A program made the position numbers and the translations under genes. Shown here one piece after another: positions 58,826 to 64,000 of a stretch of 64,000 nucleotides of DNA; the stretch's first letter is position 1, and each line of letters opens with the position of its first letter. Under the pieces are notes generated by a model that had not been told where the DNA came from, made no database searches, and was given only the letters and a program-made list of their open reading frames with translations. The DNA is from Arthrobacter sp. CAU 1506 (GTDB taxonomy: Bacteria > Actinomycetota > Actinomycetes > Actinomycetales > Micrococcaceae): NCBI RefSeq assembly GCF_005047635.1, contig NZ_SUKC01000001.1, positions 186,001-250,000 of the forward strand, written 5' to 3'.

Positions 58826-59773
58826 CTACCGCTTCGGCGCCAAGCTGTAGCCCACACCGCGGACGGTCTTGATCCAGCGCGGGGCCTTGGTATCGTCGCC
58901 GAGCTTGCGGCGGAGGTTCGCCATGTGCACTTCAATCGTGCGCTCGTCGGAGTCTGAAATGTAGCCGCCCGTGTTGTACGGCTCGTTGCGCAACCGGCGA
59001 ACCAGGTCGGCCTTCGTCCGCACCACCCGCCCGCTCTCCATCAACGCGTAGAGCAGGTCGAATTCGCTGCGGGTCAGGTCCAGTTCGCGTCCGGAGCGGA
59101 TGACCGTCCGGGAACGGTTGTCCACGACGATCCCGTTGTGCTCCAGCACTCCGTCTGCGGTCGGAACTGCCACCGAATGGGTGGACTCGACGCCGGCCTC
59201 GGCCGCGACCGCAAGGACCGTGCCGGCTCCGGCGGCGGCCGGTGCCACGCCGGACGGTGACAGCTGCAGGCCGGATTGCCCGCCGCCTCCCACCCCGGCA
59301 GCTTGCAGGACGGGTTCCGGCATCGGGGCGGCGCTGGTTGCGGCCAGGTCGGCCGAGGGCGTCTCCCCGCCTGCAGCGACACCGCCGTCGTTGTCCTTGG
59401 TGGCGCGCGGCCGCCGCAGCATGGCGGTGATCCGGGCACGCAGTTCCCGGGGACGGAACGGCTTGGTCAGGTAATCATCGGCACCCGTTTCCAGGCCCAA
59501 CAACGTATCCAGCTCTTCGGCCCGCGCCGTCAGCATAATGATGTAGGTATCGCTGAAGCGCCGCACCTGGCGGGCGACTTCGAAGCCGTCGATGTCCGGC
59601 AGGCCGAGATCCAGCGTGACAACATCCGGATTGTGGCGCTTGATCGCGGCCACGCCTTCCATGCCGGACGATGCAGTATGAACCGTGAATCCGGAGCTGG
59701 ACAGCACCGTGGAGATCAGCTCCCTGATGTCCAGGTCGTCCTCCACAATGACGGCAGTTCGCTGCTCGCTCAT
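58826..59773 (-). CDS. OmpR/PhoB-family response regulator with long linker
   Basis: 315 residues from the ATG at 59773 (start of MSEQRTAV; GGGGGACAAGGA upstream). The receiver domain has VEDD, phospho-acceptor Asp55 in TLDLGLPD, and TKPF. The winged helix at the C-terminus is ELDLTRSEFDLLYALMESGRVVRTKADLVRRL ... RTIEVHMANLRRKLGDDTKAPRWIKTVRGVGYSL. Between them is an unusually long linker of about 80 residues rich in Ala, Gly and Pro (GGVAAGGETPSADLAATSAAPMPEP...). No cognate histidine kinase is present. The convergent HPt-like gene might be related. Confidence 0.92.
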   Translation of the reverse strand: MSEQRTAVIVEDDLDIRELISTVLSSSGFTVHTASSGMEGVAAIKRHNPDVVTLDLGLPDIDGFEVARQVRRFSDTYIIMLTARAEELDTLLGLETGADDYLTKPFRPRELRARITAMLRRPRATKDNDGGVAAGGETPSADLAATSAAPMPEPVLQAAGVGGGGQSGLQLSPSGVAPAAAGAGTVLAVAAEAGVESTHSVAVPTADGVLEHNGIVVDNRSRTVIRSGRELDLTRSEFDLLYALMESGRVVRTKADLVRRLRNEPYNTGGYISDSDERTIEVHMANLRRKLGDDTKAPRWIKTVRGVGYSLAPKR

Positions 59774-59830
59774 TCCTTGTCCCCCAACCGATCTACGATG
59801 GTTCATCGTTTCAACCACTACTTAATGGTG

Positions 59831-59836
59831 ATTGTA
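59831..59836 (-). promoter_or_regulatory. Possible -10 box of the response-regulator gene
   Basis: TACAAT on the minus strand (59836-59831) lies about 58 bp before the response-regulator ATG in the 120-bp gap after lpdA. No matching -35 hexamer is apparent, so the call is tentative. Confidence 0.35.
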
Positions 59837-59893
59837 GTCGCATAGTCGGACAATGTGGCGCACTTTATGCAGGAATGACGGCGGACCTGCCGC

Positions 59894-61306
59894 CTACAGA
59901 TGGACGTGCAGGCGCCTCGCGGCCTCGGAAATCGAGCCCGTCAGCGACGGGTACACCGTGAAGGTGTTGGCGACATCGTCCACATGCAGCTTCTGCGTGA
60001 CGGCCAAGGCGATCGGGAAGATCAGTTCGGAGGCCCGCGGCGCCACCACCACTCCCCCAATCACGGTGCCGGAACCGCGGCGGGCGATGATCTTGACGAA
60101 GCCGTCGGAGACGTTCATCATCTTGGCCCGTGCGTTGGTGTTCAGCGAGAGCTTGATGATGTCGCCCTGGTACCGACCGGAGGCGACATCTTCTTCAGTA
60201 ACGCCGACGGTGGCAATTTCCGGGCTGGTGAAGATGTTGGAGGCCACCTGGGTCAGCTTCAGCGGCTTGACGTAGTCGCCGAGCAGGTGGGCCACGGCGA
60301 TCCGGCCCTGCATTGCGGCCACTGATGCCAAGGCCAGCACGCCGGTGCAGTCGCCCGCCGCGTAAATGTTCGGCGCCGTGGTGCGGGAGACGCCATCCAC
60401 CTTGATGTGGCCGCTCTCGCTCAGCGCAACCCCGGCCTCTTCCAGCCCGATCCCGGCGGTATTCGGCACACCGCCGACGGCCAGCAGGCAGTGCGAGCCC
60501 TCCACCACACGCCCGTCGGCCAGCGTGACCAGCACGCCGTCGTCCGTGCGCTCAACCCCCGCGGCGCGTGACTTGGAGAGCACCGTCATGCCGCTGCGGG
60601 CGAAGACGTCCTCGAGCACTGCGGCGGCGTCCGCGTCCTCGCCGGGCAGTACGCGGTCACGCGAGGAGACCAGCGTGACCCGGGTCCCCAGCATCCGGTA
60701 GGCGGAGGCGAACTCTGCTCCGGTGACGCCAGACCCGACCACAATCAAATGTTCGGGAATCTCGGTCAGGTTATAGACCTGGGCCCAGTTGAAAATCCGT
60801 TCGCCGTCGGGCTTGGCGGTGGGCAGTTCGCGCGGCGTGGCGCCGGTGGCCAGCAGGATGGCATCGGCTTCCACGGTCTGGGTCCCCGAATCGGTGGTGA
60901 CGACGATCGTGTTCGGCCCGGCCAGCTTGCCGTCGCCCAGAATAACCCGCACGCCGGCACGTTCCAGGCCGTGGTGGATGTCCGCCGACTGGCTCTCGGC
61001 CAGCTTGAGCAACCGGTCGTTCACGGTACGCAGATCGGCGTAGGCAGCCTTCGAATGCTCATCGAACCGCACACCCAGGTCATGGGCACTGGCCACCCGC
61101 CGCATGGCATCCGCGGTGGCGATCAGGGTCTTGGACGGCACCACGTCGGTCAACACGGCCGAGCCGCCGAGTCCCTGCCGCTCGATGATGGTCACCTTGG
61201 CGCCGAGCGAATTGGCCACCATGGCCGCCTCATACCCGCCGGGGCCCCCGCCCAGGATCGCCAGACGCGGGGCACTGAAATCTATTTGGCTTGTCACGGA
61301 CTTCAT
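59894..61306 (-). CDS. lpdA: NAD(P)H-quinone dehydrogenase of the lipoamide-dehydrogenase fold (LpdA type)
   Basis: 470 residues. FAD motif LAILGGGPGGYEAAMVANSLGAKVTIIE, NAD motif LIVVGSGVTGAEFASAYRMLG, second FAD motif TTAPNIYAAGDCTGVLALASVAAMQGRIA, and a C-terminal dimer domain are present. The redox-active CxxxxC of true lipoamide dehydrogenases is missing: the equivalent segment is GLGGSAVLTDVVPSKTLI. This matches LpdA (Rv3303c) of Mycobacterium, which reduces quinones rather than lipoamide. The neighbouring punA and phosphohexomutase genes are also near lpdA in Mycobacterium. Confidence 0.93.
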   Translation of the reverse strand: MKSVTSQIDFSAPRLAILGGGPGGYEAAMVANSLGAKVTIIERQGLGGSAVLTDVVPSKTLIATADAMRRVASAHDLGVRFDEHSKAAYADLRTVNDRLLKLAESQSADIHHGLERAGVRVILGDGKLAGPNTIVVTTDSGTQTVEADAILLATGATPRELPTAKPDGERIFNWAQVYNLTEIPEHLIVVGSGVTGAEFASAYRMLGTRVTLVSSRDRVLPGEDADAAAVLEDVFARSGMTVLSKSRAAGVERTDDGVLVTLADGRVVEGSHCLLAVGGVPNTAGIGLEEAGVALSESGHIKVDGVSRTTAPNIYAAGDCTGVLALASVAAMQGRIAVAHLLGDYVKPLKLTQVASNIFTSPEIATVGVTEEDVASGRYQGDIIKLSLNTNARAKMMNVSDGFVKIIARRGSGTVIGGVVVAPRASELIFPIALAVTQKLHVDDVANTFTVYPSLTGSISEAARRLHVHL

Positions 61307-61452
61307 TCTGTCGCATGCCCCTCACGGCCTCAACCTGCACCGCACGCGCAGCAGGGTGCTGACTGCCTTGGGGCCGGCCGCGGGCTTCCGGAAGGTCCGT
61401 TCGACGACGGCGGAGCCGCGCCCGGTGCTTTCAGCAGCAGTTGGGCACCGGG

Positions 61453-61468
61453 TAGGTTAGGTGCTGTG
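61453..61468 (+). promoter_or_regulatory. -10 box placed for a leaderless punA start
   Basis: TAGGTT (61453-61458) precedes the GTG start at 61466 by 7 nt. No Shine-Dalgarno sequence lies between. Confidence 0.5.
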
Positions 61469-62266
61469 ACTACAGATCCCTTTGAACTGGCCGCCGAGGC
61501 AGCCGCTTTCCTGGCCCAGCAGACCGGCGTTGATACCCATGACGTGGCGCTGGTGCTCGGCTCCGGCTGGGGCGAGGCCGCCGACCTCATCGGCGAGACC
61601 ACGCATACGATTTCGGCCGCAGACATCCCCGGGTTCTCCGCCCCCGCCGTAGAAGGCCACGTGGGCACCATCCGGTCCGTCCTGACCCCGGACGGCAAAC
61701 GTGTTCTGGTGCTCGGAGCCCGCACCCACTACTACGAGGGCAAGGGTGTGCGCGCCGTCGTCCACGGCGTCCGCACCGCAGCAGCGGCCGGCTGCAAGAC
61801 CCTGGTCGTGACCAACGGCTGCGGCGGGCTCAACCCGGCATGGGCACCCGGGACGCCGGTGCTGATCAGCGACCACATCAACCTCACGGCCGCCTCACCG
61901 CTGGAAGGGGCAACGTTCGTCGACCTGACCGACCTCTACTCGGCGCGGCTGCGCGCTGTGGCCCGGGAAGTCGACCCCAGCCTGGACGAAGGCGTGTACG
62001 CCCAGTTCACCGGCCCGCACTACGAAACGCCGGCGGAAGTCCAGTACGCCAAGCGGATCGGCGCCGATCTGGTGGGCATGTCGACGGCGCTGGAGTCCAT
62101 TGCCGCCCGTCATGCCGGCATGGAAGTCTTCGGCATTTCACTGGTGACCAACCTGGCCGCCGGCATCAGCGACACTCCGCTGAGCCATGCCGAGGTCATT
62201 GAAGCCGGACAGGCCGCAGGACCGCGGATCTCCAGGCTGCTGGCCGGCATCGTCGCCAAGCTGTGA
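61466..62266 (+). CDS. punA: Purine nucleoside phosphorylase (trimeric type)
   Basis: 266 residues from the GTG at 61466; the frame is open far upstream, antisense to lpdA, but coding character begins here. Phosphorolysis of guanosine/inosine-type nucleosides for purine salvage. Motifs: VALVLGSGWGEAADLI (phosphate loop), GARTHYYEGKGVRAVVHGVR (phosphate-binding His region), TNGCGGLNPAWAPGTPVLISDHIN, FTGPHYETPAEV and VGMSTALESIAARHAGMEVFGISLVTNLAAG. The stop TGA overlaps the GTG of the phosphohexomutase gene (GTGA), which couples ribose-phosphate release to sugar-phosphate metabolism. Corresponds to Rv3307 by position. Confidence 0.96.
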   Translation: MTTDPFELAAEAAAFLAQQTGVDTHDVALVLGSGWGEAADLIGETTHTISAADIPGFSAPAVEGHVGTIRSVLTPDGKRVLVLGARTHYYEGKGVRAVVHGVRTAAAAGCKTLVVTNGCGGLNPAWAPGTPVLISDHINLTAASPLEGATFVDLTDLYSARLRAVAREVDPSLDEGVYAQFTGPHYETPAEVQYAKRIGADLVGMSTALESIAARHAGMEVFGISLVTNLAAGISDTPLSHAEVIEAGQAAGPRISRLLAGIVAKL

Positions 62267-64000
62267 ACGGAAGCGACTTGACCGCAACAACCGACGAGCT
62301 CATGGCCGCTGCCCTCGCCTGGCTGGAGGCGGACCCTGACCCGCAGACCCGGCAGGAACTGCAGGACTTGGTGGCCGCTGCGGGCGGCGATGGCCCGGAT
62401 GCCGCTGATGCCCGGGCAGAACTGGCTGACAGGTTTTCCGGCCCCCTCGCTTTCGGTACGGCCGGACTCCGGGCTGCCCTGGGCGCCGGTCCGTTCCGGA
62501 TGAACCGGGTGGTGGTTCGCCGGACCGCGGCCGGGCTGGCCCGGTTCCTGCTGGACACCGCCGACGGCGCGTACACCCCGCGCGCCGTGGTCGGCTTCGA
62601 CGCGCGCCGGAATTCTGACGTTTTTGCCGCCGAATCCGCTGCCATCTTCACTGCCGCCGGGATCGAGACCTTCCTCATGCCCTCGGCCCTGCCGACGCCG
62701 GTGCTGGCGTACGCGGTCCGGGCGCTGGGCTGCGAAGCGGGCGTGATGGTCACCGCCAGCCACAACCCCGCCAACGACAACGGCTACAAGGTCTACCTGG
62801 GCGGACGCGCCGTGGACGAAGGCGGGCGCGGGGCTCAGATTGTGGCACCCTACGACGCCGAGATCGCCGCCCGGATCGACTACGGCCCGGCATTGGAATC
62901 GATCCGGCTGGCGGCAGAGGGCTGGACAGTCCTGCCTGACGCGATCGCCGATGACTACACCGCGGCCGTGACCGCCCTGGCCGATGCCCGGCTGTTCCCG
63001 CAGCGGGGACTGAAGATCGTGCTCACCCCCATGCACGGGGTGGGCGGGGCCACCATGCGGGCGGTCTTTGAGCAGGCTGGATTCACTGACGTCACCATGG
63101 TTGCCGTGCAGGCGGACCCCGATCCGGCTTTCCCCACCGTGGCCTTCCCCAACCCGGAGGAAGCCGGAGCCATCGATCTGGCCTTGGAAACCGCGGCGGA
63201 CGTCGATGCCGATCTGGTCATCGCCAACGACCCCGATGCCGACCGTGCTGCCCTGGCGGCCAAAGATCCCGGGACCGGGGCTTGGCGGATGCTGCGCGGC
63301 GACGAGGTCGGTGCCCTGCTCGGCGCCCACATGGCGGCACGCTTCGCCGGTCAGGACCAGCTGGCCCCGGACAACGGTGCGCCCGGCCAAAGCCGCGTCT
63401 TCGCCAATTCCATCGTCTCGTCCCGCCTGCTGGGCAAGATCGCGGCGGATGCGGGCGTGGAACACGTCGAGACCCTCACCGGTTTCAAGTGGATCTCCCG
63501 CGTCCCGGGGCTGGTCTATGGCTATGAGGAGGCCCTGGGCTACTGCGTGGCACCGCATCTGGTCCGTGACAAGGACGGCATGTCCGCGGCCCTGCTGCTC
63601 GCGGAGCTGGCCGCCGACGTGCATGCCTCCGGCCGCACGGTCTTCGACCTGCTCGACGAGTTGGCCCTGCGCTACGGGCTGCACGCCACCGACCAGCTCA
63701 GCGTCCGGGTGGAAAACCTGGCCCTGATTCCGGCCATGATGGACCGGCTCCGCGAACAGCCGCCGTCGTCATTCGCCGGGTCCCCGGTGACGGCCCACAC
63801 GGACTTATCCCTGGGCAGCGAAGCGCTGCCGCCCACCGACGGGATGCTGTTCCTCAGCCAGGACCAGACCCGTGTGATCATCCGGCCCAGCGGCACCGAG
63901 CCCAAGCTCAAGTGCTATCTGGAGGTCATCCGGCCGGTCGGATCGGCGGCGCAGCTGCCGGCCGTGCGCGCCGCGGCGGCAGACGCTCTGCAGGCGATCA
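62263..64000 (+). CDS. Phosphohexomutase (phosphomannomutase/phosphoglucomutase family), 3' end outside the window
   Basis: The GTG at 62263 overlaps the punA stop by 4 bp; 579 codons are visible with no stop, so the gene is cut by the right edge near its natural end. The alpha-D-phosphohexomutase motifs are complete: FGTAGLRA near the start, phosphoserine loop VTASHNPANDNGYKVY, metal loop NDPDADRAALAA, sugar loop GYEEALGYCVAP and phosphate loop RPSGTEPKLKCYLE. Moves phosphate between C1 and C6 of hexoses or, in the related phosphopentomutase-like members, between C1 and C5 of ribose; the coupling to punA makes the pentose role possible. Equivalent by position to pmmB (Rv3308). Confidence 0.93.
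   Translation, partial: MNGSDLTATTDELMAAALAWLEADPDPQTRQELQDLVAAAGGDGPDAADARAELADRFSGPLAFGTAGLRAALGAGPFRMNRVVVRRTAAGLARFLLDTADGAYTPRAVVGFDARRNSDVFAAESAAIFTAAGIETFLMPSALPTPVLAYAVRALGCEAGVMVTASHNPANDNGYKVYLGGRAVDEGGRGAQIVAPYDAEIAARIDYGPALESIRLAAEGWTVLPDAIADDYTAAVTALADARLFPQRGLKIVLTPMHGVGGATMRAVFEQAGFTDVTMVAVQADPDPAFPTVAFPNPEEAGAIDLALETAADVDADLVIANDPDADRAALAAKDPGTGAWRMLRGDEVGALLGAHMAARFAGQDQLAPDNGAPGQSRVFANSIVSSRLLGKIAADAGVEHVETLTGFKWISRVPGLVYGYEEALGYCVAPHLVRDKDGMSAALLLAELAADVHASGRTVFDLLDELALRYGLHATDQLSVRVENLALIPAMMDRLREQPPSSFAGSPVTAHTDLSLGSEALPPTDGMLFLSQDQTRVIIRPSGTEPKLKCYLEVIRPVGSAAQLPAVRAAAADALQAI

Overview
The window is about 67% GC chromosomal DNA from an actinobacterium, most probably a member of the Micrococcales (Arthrobacter-like Micrococcaceae). 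The case rests on codon bias, frequent GTG starts, the gatCAB tRNA-amidation operon, accD5/accE5/accA3-type acyl-CoA carboxylase genes with birA and maf nearby (an order also seen in Mycobacterium), an lpdA-punA-phosphohexomutase group at the right end, and DUF222-HNH, serpin and cell-wall-binding-repeat genes. I see no rRNA, tRNA, CRISPR array, insertion sequence or phage gene.

Left part (1-16.6 kb): a truncated zinc alcohol dehydrogenase faces a CYP199-like P450, followed by a GAF-domain regulator, a RibD/DHFR-like reductase, and exaC (aldehyde dehydrogenase) with its DUF779 partner. Then come a VOC protein, an APH-fold kinase, and the gatC-gatA-gatB operon, which ends in an unlisted 39-codon small gene and a strong terminator. 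A lipoprotein phosphoesterase, a GNAT, a 100-bp tandem repeat, two poorly known genes and ligA complete this part.

Central part (16.7-33.8 kb, all on the minus strand): nine closely packed genes read as one operon. In order of transcription they are a 2056-aa membrane-anchored tandem Ig-like/FN3 surface protein, a MoxR ATPase, a DUF58 protein, a TgpA-like transglutaminase whose catalytic Cys is Asp, an RDD-FHA membrane protein, a PP2C phosphatase, a zinc-ribbon FHA protein, a transmembrane Ser/Thr kinase and an FHA-like/winged-helix protein. Most junctions are 4-bp ATGA/GTGA overlaps. This kinase-phosphatase-FHA module tied to a MoxR/DUF58/transglutaminase-like set and a giant surface protein is the best candidate here for an undescribed envelope system.

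Right part (34-64 kb): a DUF222-HNH protein, an adenylate cyclase, a PH-domain membrane protein and birA, then accD5-accE5. A serpin lipoprotein and a DUF885 peptidase sit between accE5 and maf, and accA3 follows. accD5 and accA3 are each preceded by the same palindrome (TGTAGGnnTCCTACA), which suggests one regulator. Next are a GlsB-type membrane protein, an 1825-aa secreted haem peroxidase that carries three cell-wall-binding repeats inserted inside its peroxidase domain plus RTX repeats, an MFS transporter, tex, an HPt-like protein lacking the phospho-accepting His (behind a 16-codon leader peptide), a response regulator, lpdA, punA and a phosphohexomutase cut by the window end. Several genes (the DUF885 gene, maf, tex, punA) have a -10 box 6-7 nt before a GTG start, which suggests leaderless transcripts.
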